Assembly: GCA_022494885.1 (NCBI GenBank)
Contig: JAGVSM010003773.1
Span: forward strand, 1-64,000
Reading direction: 5' to 3'
Length of the DNA stretch: 64,000 nt
Origin: Micrasema longulum
Lineage: Eukaryota > Arthropoda > Insecta > Trichoptera > Brachycentridae
Shown: piece by piece, positions 11,106-22,529 of the stretch
Layout of the letters: each line of letters opens with the position of its first letter
Numbering within the stretch: the stretch's first letter is position 1
The notes under the pieces: model-generated
What the model was told of the DNA's origin: nothing
What the model saw: only the letters and a program-made list of their open reading frames with translations
Databases searched by the model: none
Position numbers and translations under genes: made by a program

Positions 11106-11224
11106 AAAAATAGTAAATAATCAAATCTTCACAACAGTTGGAATGTTTTTGACCTTGACAAATGATAAACAATGAACACATTAATATTGAACGAGTACAA
11201 TGAAAGTTTTTAAGATACATTCAA

Positions 11225-11970
11225 TTTAAATTAGGTCTACCTGTGTCAGAAATAAATTATAAATCCCTTTTGTCCAATTTCAAATTACTATTACTGTCAA
11301 GCAGGAAGACAATAAATGACCTCTTGCTTATTTATAAATTATCAAATAATAAAAAAGATTGTCCAGAACTGTTTATTTTAATAAACTTTCGTATTCCACA
11401 TAAACCAATAAGATTTTTTTGTTGTACAGTCATCATCATGGTACTAACTATTCATTGAATTCACCAATTATTCGCATGCAGCGACTTGCAAATCAATACA
11501 GTGATGATTTAGATTTATTTTATACCACGCCGCTAATGATCAAGTCCTTTGTTTTGAAAAAGAATGAACAATTAAAAATTCAAATAATGATTAGTTCTTC
11601 ACCTTTGTTTTAACTCTTTACTCTTGTGCGTCTAAATATTTTTAAAAGTTATTTTTGTTTAATATTAATATTTATATTAACCATGAAGTAAACATTTTAA
11701 CTTTGCTTTTAAAGCCATTTCTTTTTTTTTTTCTCTTCCTCTTTTTTAAAACTGCTGTTTTCTTTGATTTATCTTTCTTTTACATAGGTAAATATTTATG
11801 TTTGTTACAGATGTAATATTTCTTTTTATATAAATAAATACTGTTTACCATTGTACACTTTTCTCGATGCTTTTGTTATTTTTTAATATTATGCTATTTT
11901 TGTTGTATGTTTTTTTTACTGGTTTTATTGTTATAATGTAAAAGGTTCATGGAACCATAAATAAATTAGT
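11225..11970 (+). pseudogene. LINE C-terminal fragment (family A-like) and 3'UTR
   Basis: Frame 11243-11455 reads ..KTINDLLLIYKLSNNK.DCPELF and INFRIPHKPIRFF. A shift at about 11420 continues with HHHGTNYSLNSPIIRMQRLANQ, the usual end of Jockey-type proteins. The 3'UTR ends in the 5-bp hairpin GGTTC-ATG-GAACC (11944-11956) and an ATAAATAAATTA tail. It is a clear relic with a frameshift. Confidence 0.75.
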
Positions 11971-12084
11971 TTTTTTTATATTACAAACAAGAATCTTATG
12001 TATTGGACCACTTTAATTCATTTATAAAGTACCGTGAGACTTTTTTTGTGATGTGGGTGTTTTATGCAAATTGAGAAATGCCAT

Positions 12085-12261
12085 TTTTGTGATAGACTCT
12101 ATTTTCAGAAGGTGATTATGACAGTTTTTTTTATATGAAAGCGGTCTGGCTGTTTTTAACAGAACATGTAATTGAGCTAACTGCACCCGATAACATAAAA
12201 TTTTCCCTTTTTAAAAAAAAATGTGGACTGGCTACTTTCTGCATAACTACGTTAATTTGTT
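12085..12261. mobile_element. MITE family S, partial, abutting a LINE
   Basis: Inverted relative to 17865-18150: it shares AGAAGGTGATTATGACAG, AAGCGGTCTGGCTGTTTT and GGACTGGCTACTTTCTGCAT. It stops at ACGTTAAT, exactly where the LINE piece 12262-12690 begins, which suggests the LINE inserted into or truncated it. Confidence 0.5.
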
Positions 12262-12690
12262 TTTTCCTGAATACAGGACAAATTTACCGTTTATTATGCC
12301 TGTAGGGAGATTAATTGATCTGTTGGACAGCCTACCGAGAGATTTTAATATTTTCTATGCTAGGATTACCAGTTTTAAGTTCTTCCTTTCTAACTATGTC
12401 TCATAATGTCTCATAATGTTTGAATTCTTTACAAGTTACTTACAATTTGCTTTTTAATTCAATTACTTTTATTATATCCATATAATTTATTTTTTTTTCT
12501 TTTTTACTATGTAAAGTTTCACTTTTTATTTTGCATGGCAGTATGCTTCTTATTGTTTCTAAATGTATAGAAAAAAGCATTGTGTATCTTTTAAATTTTT
12601 ACGCACTATGTTTGTACTTAACTGTATATTTTTTGTAAATGCCCCTTGGGCGTATTGTAAAATTAAATTTAAAAAAAAAAAAAATCTTAT
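12262..12690 (+). pseudogene. LINE C-terminus and 3'UTR
   Basis: A 61-codon frame ends YRTNLPFIMPVGRLIDLLDS..DFNIFYARI, matching the last 40-50 residues of Jockey-type LINE proteins (compare 11460-11560). The 3'UTR ends in the hairpin GCCC-CTT-GGGC (12641-12651) and an A-rich tail. The apparent ATG upstream at 12221 lies in the MITE and is not part of the element. Confidence 0.6.
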
Positions 12691-12779
12691 AATAAATAAA
12701 TATTTCTGACTATGTCTCTTAAATGTCTCATATTAAAAAGAGCAAATCAACTTCAGGAGATCGGGTTAGAACAGTTATA

Positions 12780-13145
12780 ATTCGATTAATTAAAGTATTT
12801 CGTTATTTTATTCGAATCTTATTAGAAATTTAATTACATGAAAATATGTATGTAATTTATAATGTGTATAGTATATAAATAGATTATCATTCGCGAGTTT
12901 TTTTTCAAGCACTCTTTAAACCACATACATATATGTAAATGGCAGAAATGCCGTACATAAATAAATAAATAAATAATGTTTATTCACGACTTATTCGTCT
13001 TTGTTTACCATTGTTTTAGGAATTACATGTTGTACCTTAATAATCGATTGTGCACCTTTTTTAAAACATGTTTTTGTAAATTCCTAATCATATATATACA
13101 TTGTAATTGGCAGTTGCGCTGTATTGTACTTAATAAATGTGAGGT
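12780..13145 (+). mobile_element. two LINE 3' ends in tandem
   Basis: The first ends at the hairpin GGCA-GAAA-TGCC (12941-12952) with a (ATAA)n tail to 12978. The second ends near 13100-13140 with a weaker GGCAGTTGCGCT hairpin and TTAATAAATGTG. Neither retains coding sequence. Confidence 0.45.
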
Positions 13146-13650
13146 TAAATAACAATATATATAATTTTTGATTTATAAAATATACACCGTATAGTCCAAG
13201 AATAAAAATAAAAATTAATGAATATTAAATAATTCTTACCTTATCGTTCGCCTTTCTATCAAATCAGCAAAATCTTCAAGAATCTGCTCCAATCATCTTT
13301 ATTGTTGTAAAACAATTGAAATATATTATATACTTTTGATTTTCCAAGCACTTTCAGATATAAAAATTGAAAAAATAAATCAATTGACTACAAACTCATT
13401 GAGCCTATGAAACACTTTTTGAACAAAATTCACAAGTGATTTTATCAAAATGACAAATAATTCGTCAACGCTTTACACCACAATAAAATACTGTAATTTA
13501 TAAAAGATTTTAAGTTATATTAATGAGCAATTAAGAAAATTATGGTATAATTTATCAATTCAATTTTTTTTACAGTTATTAAGCACTTTTAGTGGCTGGT
13601 TAAGTACGGCACGCAGTGCCTACGCGGTTTAAAAAAAATATTCAGAAAAT
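13146..13650. other. no recognisable feature
   Basis: AT-rich; no frame, repeat or RNA signal recognised. Confidence 0.4.
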
Positions 13651-13915
13651 ATAACGAATGTCGTGGGTGACGTTTGACAGCGCTTTTGGCGCGAATTTCA
13701 GACAAAGGAGCGTTTCCCGCGGCGAGCTGTCAGTGACTGAAAAGCTGAAATTGGAAAAGCCGAGCGAACAGATGAAACGTCCATCCTCTGTCTCACGCCC
13801 GCTCTGTTGCTATCTCTCTCCGAGGAATGCTGGAAGAGGGGTGCTGTCCACAGATACACAAACTGTTTGGAAGCCGTACCGACGCGACAAGATGGCGGCT
13901 GGTACAGCCTAAATA
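13651..13915 (+). other. GC-rich island, possible promoter or exon
   Basis: A 260-bp block with frequent CpG in an otherwise very AT-rich region. It contains an 84-codon frame (13658-13909) of no recognisable family and, near its end, AAGATGGCGGC, a sequence that fits a Pho/YY1-type site (core GCCAT on the other strand). The composition suggests either a promoter or first exon of an unseen gene, or part of a transposon end, since THAP repeat copy 2 starts 60 bp downstream. An AATAAA occurs at 13979. I cannot choose between these. Confidence 0.3.
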
Positions 13916-13974
13916 CAAGAGACGTCTAGGGAAGGTTTTATAACAATGTTTTTGGAAATTGTAATAATTGTTGC

Positions 13975-14580
13975 ATAGAATAAAGAACAGTCCAGAAACC
14001 ACATACGCACATCAAAATAAGGGCGACTAAACTACTTATAAATAAGTAGTTTTACGTTTCGACCATTAGTTCCTTTGTAGACGTTGCTCAGTACGCAACT
14101 CCCGATTTGAATTCAACTATGCCATGTTGTGTCGTTTTGTGTGTAGAAATACTTCTGGGATAAAAAAGAAATAGGATGAGATCACATTTCATGTGTAAGT
14201 AGCAAATTCACAAATCATATTACTTAAGAATTTAATTATTTTGCCATCTGTCAGATTATAAAAGAAAACATAATGGACATTTTGTTAGTGTTTATAATAC
14301 TAATATTATAAATATCTGCTTTACATAAAATAAAACTTGTTTTTCTTTAAAGTTCAAATACTCCTATTAAATGATCCTTTACTTATCTACTCTGTTGTGT
14401 CAATCAATGTATCCGCGTGTACAATAAAATTTTAGAGAAATATTTTTTTTTTAAAAATGATCTTACATTTGTGTTATGAAAATATACCCGGCGACTTCAC
14501 ACATGCGCGCGGTAAAAATGGAGCAAAGTGGACACAGTCCGATGTATTCTTATGTGATTCTATGCTCCTTCTGTATATAA
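13975..14580 (+). mobile_element. THAP-exon repeat, copy 2 (near full length)
   Basis: Left block CAGTCCAGAAACCACATACG, then ..GTACGCAACTCCCGATTTGA. The exon ATG is at 14119 and its donor follows ATGT at 14194, but a one-base deletion destroys the frame after MPCCVVL. The right end CGATGTATTC..CTATGCTCCTTCTGTA matches the end of copy 3 (23025-23063), so the unit is about 600 bp. No transposase body is present. Confidence 0.65.
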
Positions 14581-14689
14581 TTCTATAATTAGTTATTTAA
14601 TACCTTTTTAGAATATATTTGTATACTGATACATCTATATATTCATGCTTTTAATTTATTATTACTAGGTATCTACGTTGAAGTATTGC

Positions 14690-15060
14690 GGGGTATAACG
14701 CGATCCCTTATCCAGGGCTACGGGTGAAGACCTCAACGGCTGTGATGGCGGAAATGAAGTGCATCAGTACGACGGAACTGGCGGAAGGGGCAAAAATATT
14801 TTCTCAGGCCACCCGAACATACTTTGGACTATGGGTTGTTGGGAGACAGCGGCGTCGGGCAGGATATTGTATTGATGATGTCAGCGGAGAAAAAATAATT
14901 AACGGTGGCATCCCAAGCCCCAGTTAGCTAGAGAGGTTACTGTCTTGGCGTCAGGTGGCAACCGGCCAAAAAACAAGCCAAACAAAAAATCTTCTAGTTT
15001 GGCGTGTAGACTAGGAAAGTTGACTCCAAATAAATGGCACACACAGCCAGAAAGAAGAAG
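14690..15060 (+). mobile_element. probable LINE leader fragment (RTE-like)
   Basis: G+C-rich relative to its flanks, with GGGTGAAGACCTCAACGGC, GATGGCGGAAATGAAG, and CATCCCAAGCCCCAGTTAGC followed by a GTCAGGTGGCAACCGGCC block. This style recalls the untranslated leaders of insect RTE LINEs, but nothing coding is recognised, and a 67-codon frame inside it has no family. A host origin is possible. Confidence 0.3.
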
Positions 15061-15569
15061 GTACCTATGTTGAAAAAAATGTATATTTGCGCACTGACGT
15101 ATAATAAAATAGAAATGTTGATTCAAAGAACTATAATCTCCAATTATGTTCTAAAACTGAGCGTTGTTGCGTCATGCTGCATCAACATTACCATGCAAAT
15201 CGTGTAGTTGAGTAAACAAAACAAACTGTCTATGCCAACTTTCTTTGAATTTAAAGCTGTATGCCTTATTGAATTGAGGAATCTACACACTCTGGACTTT
15301 GGGGCATAAAAACAAAAGTTGTAATAAATAGTTAATTTTAACTTTTGGAGACATGGTTGTGAACATGAAAATAAATTGATTGCAACAACGATGGGACATC
15401 ACTCGTAGCATTAAGTATTTTAAAAATGCAAATAAGGTCCATCTCAGTTCTACGTTTCTCCGGTAAAGAAAGATTAAGAGGTTGCTCTATTTCAAAATAA
15501 GAATAATCACTCCTTTGAAATTTCGAGCAACCATACCACTTTTCTTAGAAATCGGTGTTGGACAGACTT
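15061..15569. other. no recognisable feature
   Basis: Mixed AT-rich sequence; no repeat partner or coding frame recognised. Confidence 0.4.
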
Positions 15570-15880
15570 GATATGGTCAATATGAGTCCTACAAAATGGA
15601 TACTAAATTGGAGAAGCATATTCTAGATGTATATGTATACTGCTCCGAGATATTGCATAGATTTATATAATATTAAGCGTATTGTCCAGATGCCCTTTGA
15701 AATATATGTATGTAAGTTTGTGTAATAATATTGCATTTTTATTTTTGCTATTATTTAATTATGTACGTGCTTCCACTTTCCATGTTGTTGTATTCCAACT
15801 CAACACAGGGCCCTTGGCCTCATAGAGTTTGAGATATTTTTTTTTTTGTAATATGATGTATTTGTATAAATAATTATATA
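15570..15880 (+). repeat. dispersed repeat U, copy 1
   Basis: Shares an ordered series with 45020-45270: GAGATATT(G/A)CA..AGATT, GTTGTCCAGATG-like, TTTTGCTATTATTTAATTAT, GCTTCCACTTTCCAT, and CTCAACACAGGGCCCTTGG with CCTCATAGAGTT. It ends in an AT-rich run. It looks like the 3'UTR of an unidentified LINE. Confidence 0.55.
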
Positions 15881-15899
15881 TATATATCTGTGGATTTGC

Positions 15900-16970
15900 A
15901 AAGTAATTAAATTAATGATATTTTTATATAAACAAACTAGATCTGTAAATCAAAAACACTACCACAAAATTACAAGTAAATAAGACGGTTTTTCTATTTC
16001 TTTTAACTCTTTTCAAATACTAAAATACCGTCCCACAGTTTGGGAACAAGAGTTTTTTGGCTTTTTCTCTGAGTTGGAATCCAGGATCTCAATAAAGTGT
16101 CTTCAAAGCTTTTGCGAAAAAAGGAGTACCGAATATTAGCTGGCAAATCAGTTTTCCACGTAAAAAGGAAAAATCCACATGGCGCAATTAAATTCAATAA
16201 TTTAATATAAAAATCACCCTTTTTCTTTTATCGCCATTTTCTAATCACTTATCATTTTCCTTGCGAGGCTTGTGGCGTATCAAGTAAAAGGGGGGTTAGT
16301 TATTTGTGCAGTTTAATCCAAAGTATATCACACTTTACAGACATATCATCGAAACTAAGCACAAGTCGAAATACTTTTTGATGAATGACATTAAAAACTT
16401 AATGTAAAGTATTTAATACAGCTAGTTCTTTGACTACCGCGTGTTTTGATCAAATACCATCTGGACATAATTAACAACCGGATAGGAAAATATTCAACGG
16501 CATTAAAATGTCTCACAATTTTCCCAACCGAATTTGATATCGCTGGTTTTGATTTGGCATTTTTGATTTATGTATCTGCCTGGTTTATTTTTAAATGATC
16601 TCATTACAAATTGTACTTGGTATAGATGATTGACTATCAATTGTATGGAAGTCGAGAAAATACATACCTGTTTCAAGCATTTTCATCGATAGACGAGTAA
16701 ATTTATTTTATATCTAAATGATGCCTTTTGAATCGAAATCAAAAGAAATCATTAAAAATATCAAAGTAATTGGCATATTAGGACATATTTTAATAAGACA
16801 GACTTTGAAACCACTTAAGCGTACAACCACCATACGAAATATTTATTATATTTTTATTCTCGCAAAGATTTGCTTTTAACCTAAAAGTCAAATCACACTA
16901 TGAGGTGCCCGCAGTCGAACGCTGCTTAAGTGCGTGTTTTTATCTAAAACAGTAAAAACAATATTTCGTG
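15900..16970. other. no recognisable feature
   Basis: About 1 kb without a recognisable gene. A 64-codon - strand frame at 16003-16197 (..LPANIRYSFFRKSFED..) is the only sizeable one and resembles no family I know. Confidence 0.4.
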
Positions 16971-16974
16971 TTAC

Positions 16975-17240
16975 CGCGACTCGCCACGTAGCGCCACTCT
17001 AGTACGGTTTGATCTTAATGCAACTTAGTCGAAACCAAGTGAGGGTTATCACAAAAGCTCGTATATGGCACTTTAGATTGAACAGTTTGGTAAAACAATA
17101 CATCATGAAAAATCTAGATGTAAGTTATGCAGTGCTGATGATGAAACGTCTATACACCATGCGCGGTCCGTCCATAGATTGGATGGAACCAATGCTTCCC
17201 TAAAATTGCTAGACTTACAGTATTGCACATGAAAATGTCC
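16975..17240 (+). pseudogene. LINE fragment with RNase-H-distal C-terminus (I/R1-type)
   Basis: Frame from 17027 reads LSRNQVRVITKARIWHFRL. After a shift at about 17105 it reads KSRCKLCSADDETSIHH..RLDG. The pattern LSR..LR..T.H..L.., then C-x2-C..(D/E)ET..H, is the C-terminal tail after the RNase H domain of I/R1-type LINEs. Several stops follow. Sequence to 17460 may continue the element but is not readable. Confidence 0.5.
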
Positions 17241-17464
17241 GTCTACATAAAGCAACGTCCAGCAGTGCTCCATTACACACTTCATTCAAGACATGGAGAC
17301 ATGAAGAACAAAGAAACGCGGCCTATAAGAAGACCACATTGCGTGATGATACCCAGTCAGCCTAAAAGTCAGGCCAACCAAGTCAGCTCAACGCTATCAC
17401 TCAGTTCCGGCATATAGTCTATGTGCCGTCAGTTCAACACATCATCGCCGTAACACTTGCGCAA

Positions 17465-17860
17465 TATATTATTTTTATTTTATTTGGGAATCCAGCAGTT
17501 CTACATACATATTTATAGTAAACAAAGAGATATAGTGTATAAACTCAGAACCAATAACAGATTTCCACAAAGTATACAAAGTTAGTATTATATAAATACA
17601 TATAAGTTTATACATATTAAAATGTTATTTTTATGTACTCGTATATATTTTTCAGTATTCAAAGAACATTTTTTTTTTCAAAGACCAGTAAGTTATTGTA
17701 AATCGAGTGAGATTAGGAAAAGGAATTAGGAAAAGGATGCATGAAAAGATGATAAGGAGGGTAAGGGAGATGTACATATTTATTATTATAATGTCTACTA
17801 AGTTATATAATGCATTGTTAGTGTAAATTTTAAATCTATTTAAATTTTGATTGAATTCAT
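17465..17860 (-). mobile_element. LINE family A, 3'UTR only
   Basis: The reverse complement matches the 3'UTR of the copy at 9665-10740: ATGCATTATTTAACTTAGTA, GACATTACAATAATAAATAT.., GAAATCTGTTATTAGTTCTG, and AGAACTG..TTCCCAAATAAAAT at the tail. It is heavily 5'-truncated. Confidence 0.75.
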
Positions 17861-17864
17861 TGTT

Positions 17865-18250
17865 TGAACGTAGTTATGCAGAAAGCAGCCAGTCCATAAT
17901 TTGGAAAAAATATAATTTTTGTATTATCAAGTTTAGGAATGTATTTGACGGAATAATCGACGTGCGTGCATGAGAAGATGTATGAATGTGAAGGAAGCAA
18001 AGGAAGTGTGCCAGGACAGAGTGGTGTGGCGTTCTATCCTCTCTGCCTACCCCTCTGGGGAAATGGCGTGATGGTTAGTTAGTTAGTTAAGTTTAGGAAT
18101 ATCAATTCTATGTTCTGCTTAAAACAGCCAGGCCGCTTTCACCTTCTAAAAATTTCACGATGTCAAAATGTCATGAAAATGAATGTCATCTCATACATTC
18201 TGAGTTTGTGTGAGGTTTCATTCAATAATAGATCTGGCCGTTTTCTGCAA
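17865..18250 (+). mobile_element. MITE family S, split by an RTE insertion
   Basis: Left block GTAGTTATGCAGAAAGCAGC with CAGTCCATAATTTGG. Right block TGTTCTGCTTAAAACAGCC, GGCCGCTTTCACCTTCT. These are the same two blocks that lie 110 bp apart, inverted, at 12140-12255. Removing 17941-18100 (the RTE piece and one copy of the duplication) restores the spacing. Confidence 0.55.
17941..18088 (+). mobile_element. RTE-type LINE 3' end with 12-bp target-site duplication
   Basis: The insert encodes the terminal residues of an RTE-type protein: ..ACMRRCMNVKEAKEVCQDR.. then ..WRSILSAYPSGEMA and a stop. The tail is (TTAG)n (18073-18088). It is flanked by AAGTTTAGGAAT at 17929-17940 and 18089-18100. Short 3'UTR and short-repeat tail are typical of RTE elements. 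The related - strand copy at 27575-28075 ends ..SILSAYPYGEAA. Confidence 0.85.
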
Positions 18251-19080
18251 AATGTATATTTTAGGTTATGTAGTCGGCCAGACTTGAAAAAATCCCCAAA
18301 ATTCCCTTAAAACATAAATTATTTGTTTTCAAAGTTATTATGAAAAATAATTAAGTAATTAGATTTGGATTGATTTATTTATGACAAAATACGTCGTTTT
18401 AACTTTACATATTACATTACATAGGATATTTTATTTGTACGAAATTTTCCCAATCAGCAAAAGTGCTGGTATAAGGGGATATAATATATTATGAGACAAT
18501 AGTTTTAATAAAAAGCCGATAAAATATTATTTCAATTTCAATTTTAATTTTATTTATTCATATATATGTACATTACAAAATGAAATATCTTAATTCATAC
18601 ATATAGAAATAATTAAAATAATTAGGTGTATATAAAAAAACACATAAGTATACATAATATTCAGAAAATAATATGTTAAAAAAGTAAGAGAATCTTGTAA
18701 CGAAAAACTCCTTCAGAGACGTAAAAAATGTCAATGTCCAAAGTAATATTGTTCAACATAGAGATAACAGATCGAAAAATAAAATAACTAAATATTTTTT
18801 TAGAGTGGTAACTTTCTAACGCCTACATTATCTTATTTGCTAATAGGACAGAATCTAGCGACATTATTTTCACATCTAGGCGTTCGTTTTATTAAAGGGA
18901 CTGTTATGTCGGAATTTAATTCGACTTCAAAATTTACCTATTTCTCTCTCAATTTTTTTATGGACTTTTGAGAAAAAAAGTGCCTACCTCAAAACAATGA
19001 AAATATTTACAAATCATAATTAAAGGAAAGATAATTAGGTGGAACAAAATTTTTTACACTTTTAATGCGTAGATAAACGC
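18251..19080. other. no gene; weak minus-strand LINE tail
   Basis: AT-rich. 18530-18660 read on the - strand looks like a LINE 3'UTR ending in an A/T-rich AATAAAATTAAAATTG tail. The rest shows nothing recognisable. Confidence 0.35.
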
Positions 19081-19099
19081 ATCGAGGGGTTCTAGACCC

Positions 19100-19420
19100 G
19101 TCGGTATAAACCGATGTACTTACGTCAAAACTTGATGGTGGGGGTATCGGTAGTGTACCTTTATAGTTGGTCGGAAGACTTTTATCTTCAACTATGACGT
19201 TTCGGTACACATATTCACGGTACACATATCTACGCTCTAAAATGAAGCTATGTCATTTTAGAGCGTAGATACGTGTACCGTGACGTACGCTTTCCCTTGT
19301 TTTATATCGATGTACCTAAGCAAAACTTGAAGGTGGGGGTCGGTAGTATATCTTTATAATTGCTTGATGGAATTTATTTTCAACTATACCGTCAAGGTGA
19401 AGGTATGACGACTTTATCTT
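19100..19420. repeat. direct repeats flanking a 30-bp-arm hairpin
   Basis: CGATGTACTTACG.CAAAACTTGATGGTGGGGGT at 19111 is repeated with changes at 19309 (CGATGTACCTAAGCAAAACT then TGAAGGTGGGGG). Between them is a near-perfect inverted repeat, 19215-19244 and 19253-19282 (CACGGTACACATATCTACGC ..), with an 8-bp loop. It is probably a small palindromic transposon with duplicated flanks. Confidence 0.55.
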
Positions 19421-20198
19421 CCAATCATAATCGAAGCCCTATAATTCTCGATTGTCCTTGTCTCGTTTTGGAATGTTGTATGTCATATTGTTCTGATATT
19501 ATTGTTCATGTTTGTTATAATTTTAGTTCTTTGTCTACAATGATATCAGTGGCTAACTTATGAATAAATTTCAAGTATTCTAGTTGGAAAATTTCAATAA
19601 CGTTTAATCGTTTAGTTTTTAAAAGAGTTCTTTAGTTGGTGTTAGATAATACTAGCTTAAATATTTCATTTTGTTGTCGTTGTAGTCTGTTTACGTCATT
19701 CTGGTATCCTGTTCCCCTTAGTTGTTGCAAATACCGTATTTTAGATTTATGTCAACCTTGCCAGAAATTTAACCCAAGACCTCAAGGCAGCGAACGCTGC
19801 ATCACTTCACTACAGGGGGGACTTATCTATACTCGATTTTTCTTTTCAGGATTTTATTAAACCATTTTAAACTAGTATTTTTTTTTAGTGAAGCAAAAAA
19901 CAGTATTTTTTTAAATGGCTAACCAATGCAGTGCCTTATGCTTCATCGAGAGCGGGCAGGGGTATGGAAGAATACATGATAGAGAACATACATATATACG
20001 AGACATCCGAGCTTGCATAAAACGTGAACTATTTTCTAAGACTTACATTGTAAATAGAGCAACGAGTACATTATTCAGGATATCAAAAGGACATTACTTT
20101 TACTGGGTTATAAATTAGTATCAATTTCGTATTCTGTCCTACATCTCGCCATATCGTACATTGGAAAGAAAAGGGCGGCAAGTGCATTTTTTCCGCAA
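19421..20198. other. no recognised gene; traces of a dispersed repeat
   Basis: GGACTTATCTATACTCGATT with TTCAGGATTTT (19825-19855) recurs at 30373-30412, so a small repeat is present. A 67-codon frame at 19915-20115 (..HTYIRDIRACIKRELFSK..) may be upstream LINE sequence but carries no motif. Confidence 0.35.
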
Positions 20199-20725
20199 AT
20201 GGAGTTAAATATTAAATTTAGTAATAATTTAAATCGTATTAGTAATAAATCCGATAGTGTACTGTCAGTTCCAGGATGCAGAACTAAGTACGCACAGAGG
20301 CACTCCTCACATGTTGGTCCAAGATCCTTCAATCTTCTAACCAAGGAACTACAAAACATCAAATCACTGGTACATTTTAAAGTAGGTTTGAGGTCTTGGA
20401 TCAGCATGGAAGGAACAGATAGACACATTCTTTAAAAAAATAATTAAAATAAAAAATAAATGCATTCTGCAAATAAATCATGTTTTCGTAATATCAGAAT
20501 ATGTAATTTTTTAAATATATTTTTTTATGTTCATGTCATACCATATATATATGCTATTAACTTTTAATAATTAAAAAAGGAATGGCCTACGCTCAGACGC
20601 TGAAGTCTTTGTGGGCATTTTTTCTAATTCATGTTATAGCTTAATTTTAAGATGTATTTTTCTAAAGTGTATTTTTGTAATTATATCTCTTTGTAAATAA
20701 TATGTGTATAAAAAAATAAACAAAA
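20199..20725 (+). pseudogene. LINE C-terminal fragment and 3'UTR
   Basis: The 78-codon frame contains SVPGCRTKYAQRHSSHVGPR.FN.L and ends ..HFKVGLRSWI. This agrees in layout with the C-terminus of LINE family E (..TMLAQRHAYFIGSKIFN..). The 3'UTR runs to AAAAATAAACAAAAA and a T-run at 20730. It has lost its RT domain. Confidence 0.5.
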
Positions 20726-20967
20726 ATTTTTTTTTTTTTTAATTGGTGCTTCGAAAGGCCACAATTGCATATGTTACTTAGAACACCATTTTTTTTAATT
20801 TCACTTTCTTGCTATGATTATAATGTATAAAACATATAATTTTAATAGTCCAGCAACCGCGTACGCGCATCAAATTGAAGCCGACTAAACGACTCGTAAA
20901 TGAGTAGTTTTACGTTTTGGCCATTAGTTACTCTATAGAAGTCGCTTAGTACGCAATTGCCTATTTA

Positions 20968-22529
20968 TTATTTTTATTTATTTATTATCATTATATTACA
21001 TACACAAAATTATAATTTATGTAAAGTTGCTTTGACTGTTTAACTAGGGCTATTTACCCCGTTCTAAAACAGTCAAAAAAAATATAAAAAAACAGTAATC
21101 AATTTATAGAAACAGTTATAAAGATACAGGACAAAGTGAAAAACAAAGTAAAAAATGGAGTAAAAACATGGTTAAAATGTAGTAAAAACATAGTAAAATT
21201 GTAGTAAAAACATAGTAAAAACATAGTAAAATTGTAGTAAAAACATAGTAAAAATGTAGTAAAAACATAGTAAAAAATGTAGTAAAAAAAAACGTAGCAA
21301 AAAAAAATAAATTATTAAAACAAAGTAATAAATGCAGTAAAAACATAAAAACAGAATACATAGTAAGAAACATATTTAAAGTCATAATAAAAAAATGAAT
21401 GTATGTTGTATAGCAAAAAGCGTATTTAAAGAAAGAAAAAAAAAAAACAGCATATTAAAGAATAAAGTAAAAGATATGATAAAAATTTAAAAAAATAAAT
21501 ACATAGTTAAAACAAGTTAAAAAGTCATGAGGATCTTAAAAATTAAATCAGCAAAAAAATTAAATCAGCAAAAAACTAAAAATATATATTAACAATTTAA
21601 ATTAAAACATGTGTTGGCCATCTAACAGCCGCCATTAACCCCTCAGACTCCCTGCGACCAATTTCTCCAAGGAAAGTAGTCAGCAACCTCTTTAGCTTGT
21701 GGTTCTTGCAACATTTCCATGACTCTGGCATTATATTATAAAGCTTTTGTCCTATGTAGGAGTATTGTCTCTGTGCCAAGGAAGTTCTAACTATTTGTCG
21801 AGAAATCAGATCGTTACTGGAACTCCGAGTCTCATATTGATAGGCAACTGATGGATGTATATCTCTGTTAATGTGAGTGACCACCACTGCTCTCAGTAAA
21901 TATTGCTGTCTTATATCAAGCACTGCAAACTCCTTGAATAAAGAATCACTCTGATATCTAAAAGGCTTTTTTAGAATGGTTCTTATCAATGACTTCTGTG
22001 CTTTTGCTGCTGGGTCCAACTCTGTCTTGGTACAGCTACCCCAAGCAATTACACCGTACGTCATGATAGAGTTTGCCAGTGCAAAGTAGAAGGATTTTAA
22101 GTCTCTGGGTCTAAGTATATTCCTTAGAGGTAGAAAAAAATGTATCAAGCGTTTAATCTTATATGAAATCGTTTCAATTTGAAAATTCCACCTTAGAAAC
22201 CTATCAATTTTAATACCTAGGTATTTGATGTTTGTGACCGATTCCAACTGTACACAATTACAGTTTAATTCACCGTGGCATTGATGCAGCTGTAAATCGT
22301 AATTGGCACGTGGTTGCCCTGCCAAAGTTATGCTAAAGCAAATATATTTTGTTTTTTCTGAATTCAAAGTAAGCAAATTGTTATTCAACCATTTTTTAAT
22401 CCTTGTCAGATCAGTACTTGCTTTTTTATGGAGCTCGAACCAATTTGAGGCATTGTAAACAATAGCTGTATCATCAGCAAAGGAAAACAACTTGCCCAAA
22501 GACTCTCTCGTACAGAGATCATCAATATA
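20968..22529 (-). pseudogene. LINE family C: RT palm end, C-terminus and 3'UTR
   Basis: The - strand frame from about 22529 to the stop at 21597 is open for some 310 codons: ..YIDDLCTRESLG, FSFADDTAIVY (RT catalytic FADD), LLTLNSEKTKYICF, IKYLGIKIDRFLRW, NSIMTYGVIAWGS, AQRQYSYIGQKLYNIMP. It is 5'-truncated inside the RT domain, so it is dead, but the preserved frame suggests a young insertion. A 6-bp target duplication TATTTA flanks it (20962-20967 and 22530-22535). The 3'UTR has inverted repeats (TTTGACTGTTT..AAACAGTCAAA) and a minisatellite (21170-21290). The + strand relative is at 45245-45955. Confidence 0.9.
21170..21290. repeat. minisatellite in a LINE 3'UTR
   Basis: About six tandem units of roughly 20 bp, (GTAGTAAAAACATAGTAAAA)n, ending in A-rich degenerate units. 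Confidence 0.75.

Noticed and set aside
16003..16197. 64-codon minus-strand frame as a gene
   Set aside because: No family motif, no splice or poly(A) context, and length within chance expectation.
21116..21385. 89-codon minus-strand frame rich in Phe and Leu
   Set aside because: Translation of the (GTAGTAAAAACATAGTAAAA)n minisatellite.
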